Of a DNA stretch of 64,000 nucleotides, positions 36,149-43,359 are shown one piece after another; the stretch's first letter is position 1; each line of letters begins with the position of its first letter. The stretch covers positions 1 to 64,000 of the forward strand of contig JAVBQF010000005.1 in the NCBI GenBank assembly GCA_031549195.1, read 5' to 3'. The DNA is from JAVBQF01 sp031549195 (GTDB lineage Bacteria > Bacillota_I > Bacilli_A > RF39 > UBA660). The translations under genes were made by a program, and so were the position numbers. The notes under the pieces are model-generated. The model was not told the DNA's origin and did not search any database. It saw only the letters and a program-made list of their open reading frames with translations.

Positions 36149-36243
36149 TTTTCCATCACCGCTTCCTTTAATAATTAATTTATTTTACTTACAATAATTA
36201 CATCAGATTTAATTTCCATTCTATTTCATATAATTACTATTTT

Positions 36244-38115
36244 TTATCTACTACATCTTGATTTAAAATATTTTTGAAGGTTTTTATCTTCACACCAAAT
36301 ATAGCAACCCTTCATTCCTCTAGTCATCAAAGTACGATATGTGTTTTTAATTATTAAGTCAGCTTGTTTTTGAGCTTCTATAGGATTTTCAGCCATTAAT
36401 TTATTAATCCCTTTTAATGATTGATCTGTTTTAGCTCTTTTTGTATAATCAGTTACAATTTGTCCATTTTCATATCTTATATCTTTTCCAATTATAACCC
36501 CAACATAATCAAATTCTAAACCTTGACAAGTATGTATGCAACCCGCTTCATTAACTGAATTAGCATCTATTGCCCATGTTTGAGAATTACCTAAATTCCA
36601 GCTCATATTAAAGTCATATTCAGGAATAGTAATATCGTAAATTTCAGATTTGTTTTTTCCTTCACTTATCCAGTTCCAGCAATAACCAGCAACAACCCTA
36701 GATTTATTATTTATTCTATTTTTTTCTACTATTTGGTTTCTCAGTTCACATGGACTATCAATTACTTTAAAATCATAATCATAGTCCATATCATCGAAAT
36801 TAGCAGTATTTCTAATATCAAGCATTTGATCTAACCATGCTAGATATCCATCTGATCCATTACATCTAAATTGGCTCTCTAAATCTACTATTTTTATGCC
36901 TGCTCCTAATTCATTAGCATATTTTTTTATTAGATCTACTGTTCCGACATCTTTCAAGGTTACTTTTTGATTCTCATCAATAAAGAAAACTGAAAAGTTA
37001 GAGGCTTTAATTATTTCCTTAACTTGATTCTCTCCTAAATTTGAAAACAGTCCAGATTTAGCATTTAATCTATGGGCTTCATCTACAATCAAACAATTAA
37101 TTTCATTGTTATCAGATTCAGTAAATGACCCTGATCCTTGAAATAGATTATTTATATATGTCATTTTAAATGTTCCTTTTAGCTTGTCTCTAAATACTGC
37201 TCTTGGAGCGCTATTTTTTGTGACATAAAAACTTGTCATGTTTCTTTTAGTAAATTCTACTAACAAATTTATAGCTAAAACAGATTTCCCTGTTCCAGGA
37301 CCACCTTGAACAATAAATACTGTTTTATCATCTGCTGCAATAGTATCTATTGCTAATCTAATTGCATCTTCATAAATAACTTTTTGTTCATCAATCATAT
37401 TAAACTCTTTGCTTCCTTTTAACATCATTGATAAAGAGTCTTGAAGTCTCTTAGATGGTCTTATTCTTCCATTTTCAATTTTATATAAAAGTTCTCTATC
37501 ATCACCTTCGAAAATATATCTTTTAATAAAAATTCTTAATTTATCAAAATCATTAGTACCAAATAATGGTGCAGCATCTATATACTCTTTATACTGCTCA
37601 CTATTTATTGGATCACTTTCTTGTAAGTCATAATTATGTAGAAATGCACATGGATATAAGCCTATTTCTTCTAGCTGTACAGTTTCATTAAAATCTCGTA
37701 TTAAATTAGCATAGCTCATTGCTTGATATGAAGGATGTGCAACTTCTCTTATTCCGTGGCCTGTATAAGTTGATACAATTCCATCTTTACCATCTACCGC
37801 TGTACACGTTTCCCATTGTTTTAGTTCAACAATAATTACTGAATCTTTTTTATTTTTATCCTTACCAGATAATATAAAGTCTATTCTTTTTGATGTTGTA
37901 GGAATATTAAATTCTATTGCAACTCCACAATTACCAGGTATTTCTCCATCATCTAAGACACCTCTCATATATTGCATAGAATTCTTCCACGAATTTAATT
38001 GAGATTCACTTGTTTTTCCAAAAAAATGTTTATATTTATCATAAATCTTGTTAACAATCAAATTTAAATTTACATCATTAATAAACTCAGATTTAATTCC
38101 TTCATATACTAGCAT
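36244..38115 (-). CDS. DUF2075 P-loop helicase with N-terminal PD-(D/E)XK-like nuclease
   Basis: 623 residues. N-terminal nuclease pattern: AIEFNIP, RIDFIL (Asp79), then VIIVELKQWE (Glu97, Lys99). The SF1-like DUF2075 motor follows: Walker A GGPGTGKS (271-278), Walker B CLIVDEAHRL (DEAH 345-348), the Arg-containing SQFRCNGSDGYLAWL, and motif V-like CIHTCQGLEFDYVGVIIG. GAGGAG precedes ATG 38115. The start lies four bases after mazG, so the two are tightly coupled. Probable nucleic-acid-targeting effector; exact role unknown. Confidence 0.8.
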   Translation of the reverse strand: MLVYEGIKSEFINDVNLNLIVNKIYDKYKHFFGKTSESQLNSWKNSMQYMRGVLDDGEIPGNCGVAIEFNIPTTSKRIDFILSGKDKNKKDSVIIVELKQWETCTAVDGKDGIVSTYTGHGIREVAHPSYQAMSYANLIRDFNETVQLEEIGLYPCAFLHNYDLQESDPINSEQYKEYIDAAPLFGTNDFDKLRIFIKRYIFEGDDRELLYKIENGRIRPSKRLQDSLSMMLKGSKEFNMIDEQKVIYEDAIRLAIDTIAADDKTVFIVQGGPGTGKSVLAINLLVEFTKRNMTSFYVTKNSAPRAVFRDKLKGTFKMTYINNLFQGSGSFTESDNNEINCLIVDEAHRLNAKSGLFSNLGENQVKEIIKASNFSVFFIDENQKVTLKDVGTVDLIKKYANELGAGIKIVDLESQFRCNGSDGYLAWLDQMLDIRNTANFDDMDYDYDFKVIDSPCELRNQIVEKNRINNKSRVVAGYCWNWISEGKNKSEIYDITIPEYDFNMSWNLGNSQTWAIDANSVNEAGCIHTCQGLEFDYVGVIIGKDIRYENGQIVTDYTKRAKTDQSLKGINKLMAENPIEAQKQADLIIKNTYRTLMTRGMKGCYIWCEDKNLQKYFKSRCSR

Positions 38116-38119
38116 AAAT

Positions 38120-38443
38120 TTACTCCTCTTCTAGTTTATTGTATTTTGTACTTTTCCCTTTCGACTTGTCTATGGGGTATTTCAATCTAGTTTTTTCTAG
38201 TTTTTCTAAAACAATATCTTCTAAATTAACATTTAATTTATTTGCAAGCAATATACAATAATTAAGAACATCAGCTAATTCTTCGCAAACTTCATTATGG
38301 TCAAATTCAGAATTCCACTGAAAGCACTCCAATAGTTCTCCAGCTTCGATTGAAATTGATTTAGCTAGATTCTCTGCACTATGAAATTGATCCCAATCAC
38401 GTTCTTGATTAAATTTAATTATTTCTTCTTTAACCTTATCCAT
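38120..38443 (-). CDS. MazG-like nucleotide pyrophosphohydrolase
   Basis: 107 residues from ATG 38443 after GGAGG. The MazG metal site is clear: SIEAGELLECFQW (ExxE) and VCEELADVLNYCILLA (ExxD). Such enzymes hydrolyse (d)NTPs to monophosphates. A 'house-cleaning' role is possible, but position as first gene before the nuclease-helicase suggests a shared function, for example nucleotide depletion during infection. That is inference. Confidence 0.85.
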   Translation of the reverse strand: MDKVKEEIIKFNQERDWDQFHSAENLAKSISIEAGELLECFQWNSEFDHNEVCEELADVLNYCILLANKLNVNLEDIVLEKLEKTRLKYPIDKSKGKSTKYNKLEEE

Positions 38444-38471
38444 ACTACAAACATCCTCCAATAATACTTTA

Positions 38472-38502
38472 ATTATATCACAAAACCAGTCATTATCTCG
38501 AC
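38472..38502 (-). promoter_or_regulatory. Promoter of the mazG operon with Spo0A-box-like site
   Basis: Minus strand: extended -10 TGATATAAT (38480-38472). About 20 bases upstream is TTTGTCGAGATA (TGTCGAG at 38502-38496), one base from a Spo0A box and overlapping the -35 position. The promoter is reasonable; the Spo0A link is weak. Confidence 0.45.
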
Positions 38503-38531
38503 AAATAACGACCAATATTTATTTTTAATAT

Positions 38532-38566
38532 CAAAAAAATCACTATTTTTATTAAACGGTGATTTT
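38532..38566 (-). terminator. Terminator after the Cys-rich gene
   Basis: Minus strand: AAATCAC, A/T-rich loop, GTGATTT, TTTT. Separates the Fic/Cys-rich transcript from mazG. Confidence 0.7.
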
Positions 38567-38758
38567 GTTATTTTTTTCTTTAATGTATTTATTATTATAA
38601 TTACTTTTATCTGCAAAATATTCACATTTATTTGTTTCATTATCATAATTAGTTTTCATAAAATAAGATTGTAATTTTGCTGATTTTGCAACGTATCTAA
38701 TACAGTTCCTTTTTAAAGGGCACTCTTCTCCTAAGCACATTGTTATATCTAAATCCAT
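38552..38758 (-). CDS. Small Cys-containing protein
   Basis: 68 residues. Four Cys in MCLGEECPLKRNCIRY and KCEYF could bind zinc; short CxxxxCPLxxxC proteins of this kind are frequent in phage and integrative elements. GAGGAG precedes the ATG. It lies 16 bases after the Fic gene and is probably co-transcribed. Function unknown. Confidence 0.5.
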   Translation of the reverse strand: MDLDITMCLGEECPLKRNCIRYVAKSAKLQSYFMKTNYDNETNKCEYFADKSNYNNKYIKEKNNKITV

Positions 38759-38774
38759 ACTACTCCTCTTATTT

Positions 38775-39602
38775 TTAATCTATATTAGAATCTTCAATGA
38801 CTAAATCATTATTACTCAATTTATTTATTCCATTATTAAGTAGGTTCTCAAAAAATTTTATTAAATATTCGTTTGTTTGATATATATTTTTAGACCTATT
38901 AGAATAATTACTTCTAACTAAAGCATTTCTAAAATATAAGGAATGTTCTTTAAATAAATCATTGTTAACATTATATCCAAGACTTCTTAAATATTTTTCT
39001 ATCATAACTGCAACAGTTCTAGTATTCCCTTCTCCAAAAGGATGAACTTGCCAAATACTTGAAGTAAATATCGCAATATGTTCTATTTGTTCTTGTATAG
39101 TTAATTTAGAATAATCATATCCCATTTCTTGCTTAAAATCATATTCATAGGTTCTTTCAATTTCATTATAATCCGCATAAACAACTGTATCATTTTGTAA
39201 TATAGGTTCATCTTTTGTAATATTATAAGTTCTATACTTTCCTGCAAAATCATAAATACCTTTGAATAAGTATTCATGTATTGATTGCAATGTTATTGGC
39301 CTTAATGAAAAGCTATTATCATTTAATAATTCAACTATTCTAGTTGAAACTAAATCACATTCTTGTTCATTAGCTATTTTTATATCACTTAAGTCTTTAG
39401 TTTTATAATAACTATGAAGAGACTCCTCTACTTCATAGTTAGTTATTTCGCCCTCCACGTTTTTATTAACTAATTCTTTTAGATAATTAGAAGGAGTCAA
39501 ACCATCGACTTGTTGTAATCCAATTGCCATATTCCAATATAATTGTTTCACATAGCTATCTTTTGTTTCATCAATCTTTTTATATTCAATCTCATCGTTC
39601 AT
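38775..39602 (-). CDS. Fic-family protein with VbhA-like antitoxin segment
   Basis: 275 residues from ATG 39602 after AGGAG. The Fic core motif is HPFGEGNTR (187-195, catalytic His187); it would AMPylate or otherwise modify target proteins. The N-terminal segment (about 20-68, LQQVDGLTPSNYLKELV, then VEGEITNYEVEE) resembles the VbhA antitoxin fold normally carrying (S/T)xxxE(G/N). Here the aligned motif reads LQQVDG (29-34): the inhibitory Glu is Asp and the Ser is missing. So the toxin may be self-inhibited weakly or differently. Confidence 0.75.
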   Translation of the reverse strand: MNDEIEYKKIDETKDSYVKQLYWNMAIGLQQVDGLTPSNYLKELVNKNVEGEITNYEVEESLHSYYKTKDLSDIKIANEQECDLVSTRIVELLNDNSFSLRPITLQSIHEYLFKGIYDFAGKYRTYNITKDEPILQNDTVVYADYNEIERTYEYDFKQEMGYDYSKLTIQEQIEHIAIFTSSIWQVHPFGEGNTRTVAVMIEKYLRSLGYNVNNDLFKEHSLYFRNALVRSNYSNRSKNIYQTNEYLIKFFENLLNNGINKLSNNDLVIEDSNID

Positions 39603-39686
39603 CTTAATTACTCCTTTCATAAGTTATATATATTATATCATTTTTAAAGCAATAAATATACTTTATACATCGAATTAAGTATCAAA

Positions 39687-39714
39687 AAAGTCACGACTTT
39701 CGTGACTTAAATTC
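39687..39714 (-). terminator. Terminator after the membrane-protein gene
   Basis: Minus strand: AAGTCACGA, AAG, TCGTGACTT, TTTT; a perfect 9-bp stem. Confidence 0.85.
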
Positions 39715-39734
39715 GATTTATTAGATAAATACTT

Positions 39735-40034
39735 TTATATTATGATTGGTAATACGTTTAATGCTGTCAATAGTAGCATTAGTAAATACATTACTCCTAG
39801 TGTTACCATATAAATAAAGAAATAAATTATAGAACCTAAAGTTGGATTGCTTCCTCTATCATAAAACTTTCCAGTTATAAAATAACTAATAGCCCATAAT
39901 ATAGAATATAATGATACTACTTCCAAAAGAATATTATTATAAATTGGATTCTTTAATATCGGAATATTATCAATAGTGCAATAACACAAATAAGCTCTTA
40001 TTAAAAAACTAATTCCGCTAACGATTGGATACAT
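39735..40034 (-). CDS. Small membrane protein of the element
   Basis: 99 residues from ATG 40034 after GGAGGT. About three membrane helices (7-25, 42-60, 73-97). No family recognised. It lies between the recombinase and Fic genes and has its own terminator. Confidence 0.5.
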   Translation of the reverse strand: MYPIVSGISFLIRAYLCYCTIDNIPILKNPIYNNILLEVVSLYSILWAISYFITGKFYDRGSNPTLGSIIYFFIYMVTLGVMYLLMLLLTALNVLPIII

Positions 40035-40097
40035 AATTACCAGACCTCCCATTTAGTTAATTATTATATCATAAAACTAAAGGAATCTAGCCGTTTT

Positions 40098-41540
40098 TTA
40101 AAATTCTAGCTTAGTAATTACTACTTCATTACCTTCTTTTTTTACGCTTATTACTTTAACAAATCTTTCTAAAAAGTTCTTCTTTTCTTTATTAGTTAAA
40201 TATTGCCAATTAAGTTTAATACTATTAACTATACCTGATATATCTTCTAATTCTATTGATTCTTCAATAGGCTCTTCTATAGTATTTATTTCATTTAATA
40301 TTTTTTCTTTTTTATCGTTAAGCTCTTTAAGTAATAATTGATATTCATCTACTGGTAATTGATCACTCATAAATAGATTTCTAGTCTCATTCTTTTTATT
40401 TTCTATTCTATTTAATTCTCTATTTAATTTATCTTTTATTTGTTTAATGTCAATTACTTCTTTAGATTTTAGTTCTATATCTTTTAAATCTACTTTAAAG
40501 TTTTCTATATTATCTAGATATTTTAGAAATACTTCTTCTAATTTATTGTGTGAAAATCCAGGTGCTTTGCATGTACCATTATAATGGCCATTACAAGCGT
40601 ATGTGATGTACTTCTTGCCCTTTTGTATTTGCTGTCTCGCATGATACTTAGAACCACATATATCACACCTTAGACTATGAAAGAAGTATGTATCATCGCT
40701 AGAATATTTTTTAGTATGAAATTGTTTTCTTTTCTTTAACATATCCTGGGCATTATTCCATAAATCAAGTTCTAATATTGATTCTATGTTTTTACCAACA
40801 GTCTCAAATTTTTTTAATTTATTATTACTATTTACTGCATATCTAACATTACCAATATAAAGAGGATTAGTTAAAATACTTCTAATAGTAGATTGACTCC
40901 ATTTCCCACCTCTTTTAGTTGGTGTTTTATTTTTGTTTAATTCCTTACAAATAGATAGCATAGAATCTCCATTTAAATAAGATTCATAAATATCTTTTAC
41001 AATTATCTTTTCTTCTTCATTAACTTCTAACCCTTGTCCTATTATGTAGTTATATCCATACACTCCATTGGTATTTGTATAATTACCTTCTCTTGTTTTT
41101 TGTTCATAGCCAAATGCTACTCTTTCTGCTAAATTCTCTCTTTCAAATTCTGCGAATATTCCTAGCATTTTTACAAACATTCTTCCTACTGCATTCGTAG
41201 TATCAATTTTCTCTGTTTGTGAGTTAAATGAGCAATTATGACTTTCAAATAGATTAATTAAATTAATTAAGTCTGCAACACTTCTTGTTAGTCTATCTAG
41301 TTTATAAACTAATATATTTCTAATCTTACCAGCTTTAACATCATTAATTAATCTATTCACTTCTGGCCTATCTTTAGTATTCTTTCCACTTATACCATCA
41401 TCAATATAATAATCATGTATATCCCAGTCATTTAATTCAGCATATTTAGTTAGTTTTTCTTTTTGAGCATTAATAGAAAATCCTTCTTTAGCTTGATCTT
41501 CAGTTGATACTCTCATGTATATCGCGGTAGCTGTATTCAT
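40098..41540 (-). CDS. Large serine recombinase (integrase of the element)
   Basis: 480 residues. The N-terminal resolvase domain has YMRVSTEDQ with catalytic Ser12 and later KLDRLTRS. A recombinase domain follows (NGVYGYNYI, TIRSILTNPLYIGNVRY). A zinc ribbon has CDICGSKYHAR and later C/C residues (YACNGHYNGTC). The C-terminal coiled coil runs about 370-430. GGAGG precedes ATG 41540. It should cut at the TTT core in dacF. Same broad family as SpoIVCA of the Bacillus skin element. Confidence 0.95.
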   Translation of the reverse strand: MNTATAIYMRVSTEDQAKEGFSINAQKEKLTKYAELNDWDIHDYYIDDGISGKNTKDRPEVNRLINDVKAGKIRNILVYKLDRLTRSVADLINLINLFESHNCSFNSQTEKIDTTNAVGRMFVKMLGIFAEFERENLAERVAFGYEQKTREGNYTNTNGVYGYNYIIGQGLEVNEEEKIIVKDIYESYLNGDSMLSICKELNKNKTPTKRGGKWSQSTIRSILTNPLYIGNVRYAVNSNNKLKKFETVGKNIESILELDLWNNAQDMLKKRKQFHTKKYSSDDTYFFHSLRCDICGSKYHARQQIQKGKKYITYACNGHYNGTCKAPGFSHNKLEEVFLKYLDNIENFKVDLKDIELKSKEVIDIKQIKDKLNRELNRIENKKNETRNLFMSDQLPVDEYQLLLKELNDKKEKILNEINTIEEPIEESIELEDISGIVNSIKLNWQYLTNKEKKNFLERFVKVISVKKEGNEVVITKLEF

Positions 41541-41562
41541 AGTAAGTCCTCCTATTTATCTA

Positions 41563-41664
41563 TTAAATAGTTGTACTTCTTTCTTTTAATATTCTTGGAA
41601 CACTGGTATTCATAAAAAATTTCATAATTTCTATTTGTAGTTCTTTTGGTAGTTTAATCTTCAT
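41563..41664 (-). CDS. 33-residue recombinase companion peptide
   Basis: ATG 41664 follows GGAGG by seven bases. Peptide MKIKLPKELQIEIMKFFM, then VPRILKERSTTI. It lies 22 bases upstream of the recombinase and probably in its transcript. Short KxPKELQ-type peptides beside serine recombinases are familiar to me, but I cannot verify a family. May be an excision accessory factor. Confidence 0.5.
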   Translation of the reverse strand: MKIKLPKELQIEIMKFFMNTSVPRILKERSTTI

Positions 41665-41739
41665 AAACATTCCTCCATTCACTACATTATAGAAGTTTTA
41701 AAATTAAATATTCCTCCTTTTTCTTTGTTCCAAAAATAC

Positions 41740-41782
41740 AACACCCGTTTATAACCTTATTTTATAATGGTTTACAGGCGTT
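41740..41782 (-). terminator. Possible terminator just inside the right end
   Basis: Minus strand: AACGCCTGTAAACC, A/T-rich loop, GGTTATAAACGGGTGTT, then GTATTTTTG. The stem is imperfect and uses G-U pairs. It would stop dacF transcripts entering the element and overlaps the att arm. Confidence 0.4.
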
Positions 41783-41830
41783 ATTGTAATATTAATATAC
41801 GACTTTATTGGTATTAACAAGCCAAAACTT
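41779..41830. other. Right attachment junction of the element
   Basis: Inner arm at 41779-41803 (starting CGTTATTGTAATATTAAT), core TTT at 41804-41806, then dacF sequence ATTGGTATTAAC. The arm is an inverted copy of the left inner arm with two or three mismatches over the outer 21 bases. Confidence 0.85.
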
Positions 41831-42439
41831 ATTTGGAGTATCTGTTCTTAAATAGTCTTCATAGACAGATGAGAACTTTAATATATCTTCATGCTTTAAT
41901 AATTCTTTTGCAATCATTGCTACATCGTATGCAGTTGAATAATGACTATCTTCATCTAAACCGGTACTATTTTTAAACACGGTGTTTTTTAAACCCAATT
42001 CTTTTACTTTATCGTTCATTAACTTAACAAAGTTATCTTCACTACCTCCAATACGTTCTGCTAAAGCAACAGCTGCATCATTAGCACTGGCCATAGAAAG
42101 CCCCTTAAACAGATCTCTTACTGTCATAACTTCACCTGGCTGTAACCATATTTGGGTCCCACCCATGTCAGCAGCCTTCTTACTTGCAGTTACCTTTTCT
42201 TCCCACGACAATGTACCATCTTCTATATGCTCTAAAATTATTATTTGCCCCATCATTTTAGTTAGTGACGCTATTGCAACTTTTTCATGTATATTTTTCT
42301 CATATAAAATATCTCCAGTCGATGCCTCAATTAGTATTCCACTTTTAGCATTCTTAATTACATCTTCTTCAGCATAAACATTAGGAATGATAAGAACAAA
42401 CAACAGAAATGCTAACAATAACTTTTTCATAAAATTCAC
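41804..42439 (-). pseudogene. dacF: dacF, 5' part (split by the element)
   Basis: The first 212 codons of a D-Ala-D-Ala carboxypeptidase: signal peptide (1-23), catalytic SxxK at Ser58-Lys61 (ASLTKMM), SAN at 118-120. The chromosomal part ends at Lys212 of NTNK. Reading on into the element adds VVY then a stop at 41794-41792. The KTG motif is on the detached 3' part 10.9 kb away, so this fragment should be inactive. In Bacillus dacF is a forespore gene modifying spore cortex peptidoglycan. Confidence 0.92.
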
Positions 42440-42493
42440 CTCACTAATAAATATGACAATTTTTGCATATATATTATTAAATTAGGTGATCAT

Positions 42494-43336
42494 ATGAAAA
42501 AAATAATAATATTTTCCTTTATTTTACTGTTTATATGTACTGGATGTACTTCAAAGATGCATAAAGTTAATACTGATAATAAAAAGAAGACATTAAAAGA
42601 TAAATTATCTGAACTTGATAATATTAATGAACAACTAGATTTCTTTAAATCAGATTATATTGATAGATATATAAAATATAAAAATAGTAATTCATCATTA
42701 TCATTAGAAGAAGTAATAGTACATGTCAACATTGGTCTTGATAATGATTTCTATACCAATTTAAAAAGTAGCACTAATTTAAATACTGCTTATATGATTG
42801 TAAACAAATATAATAATTTAGACAAAGACTATATTCCTATAGATTTAGAGTCAATTAACAGTAATTATTCTATTGGTGATAAAAAATTAATACATATTGC
42901 AAAAGTTGCTTTTGAAGAATTAGCAAGTTCTGCCAAAATGGAAGGCTTTATCATTAAAGCAATGTCTACCTATAGAAGTTATTATACCCAAAATTACCTA
43001 TATAGCAATTATGTAAACACAGACGGCAAAAAAATAGCTGATAAATACTCTGCAAGACCAGGATTCTCAGAACATCAAACAGGACTCGCAGTTGATGTAC
43101 AAAACAACACAACAACTTATACTAATTTTGGGAGTACTAAAGAATTTACTTGGATGAAAGAAAATGCGTATAAATATGGATTTATTATGCGATATACTGA
43201 GGAATATCAATCTATTACAGGATACATGAATGAGCCATGGCATTATCGTTATGTTGGAGTCAATATAGCAACATACATTTATAATAATCCAATGACATAT
43301 GAAGAATATTATGTTAGATTTATTGAAAAAAAATAG
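42494..43336 (+). CDS. VanY-type D-alanyl-D-alanine carboxypeptidase lipoprotein (M15B)
   Basis: 280 residues. A lipoprotein signal has Cys18 in FICTGCTS. The peptidase domain (about 130-265) has GFSEHQTGLAVDV (zinc-binding His and Asp) and EPWHYRYVG (Glu and His). It trims the terminal D-Ala from peptidoglycan stems. AGGTGAT precedes the ATG. Divergent from dacF with 54 bases between. As another carboxypeptidase it could partly cover for the split dacF. Confidence 0.88.
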   Translation: MKKIIIFSFILLFICTGCTSKMHKVNTDNKKKTLKDKLSELDNINEQLDFFKSDYIDRYIKYKNSNSSLSLEEVIVHVNIGLDNDFYTNLKSSTNLNTAYMIVNKYNNLDKDYIPIDLESINSNYSIGDKKLIHIAKVAFEELASSAKMEGFIIKAMSTYRSYYTQNYLYSNYVNTDGKKIADKYSARPGFSEHQTGLAVDVQNNTTTYTNFGSTKEFTWMKENAYKYGFIMRYTEEYQSITGYMNEPWHYRYVGVNIATYIYNNPMTYEEYYVRFIEKK

Positions 43337-43358
43337 AATAGTTCAACCATTCTACTTT
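43333..43358. terminator. Bidirectional terminator between convergent genes
   Basis: TAGAATAG, TTCAA, CCATTCTA with T-runs on both sides; serves the VanY gene and the nucleoside phosphorylase gene. Confidence 0.65.
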
Positions 43359-43359
43359 T

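Larger units (their letters stand above)
30925..41803 (-). mobile_element. 10.88-kb serine-recombinase integrative element in dacF
   Basis: Bounded by TTT cores at 30925 and 41804 and by inverted arms of about 25 bases (CGTTATTG(T/C)AATATTAA core). The large serine recombinase lies at the right end. Genes seen: recombinase, 33-residue companion, membrane protein, Fic, Cys-rich protein, MazG, nuclease-DUF2075 helicase, unknown 267-residue protein, 28-residue micropeptide, ribbon-helix-helix protein, winged-helix protein, sigma factor, SF2 helicase-nuclease. No relaxase, coupling protein, capsid or terminase gene is seen, so it is an integrative island or mobilizable element rather than a complete ICE or prophage. 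All its genes face the same way as dacF. Confidence 0.9.

Noticed and set aside
30918..41800. TAC as the recombination core
   Set aside because: TAC is shared by both junctions, but it gives an asymmetric attP and alters the dacF residue at the join; TTT gives symmetric arms and the expected NTNKLVRFY.
30925..41803. Prophage or complete conjugative element
   Set aside because: No capsid, tail, terminase, relaxase, coupling protein or VirB-type genes are visible; only a recombinase, regulators and cargo.
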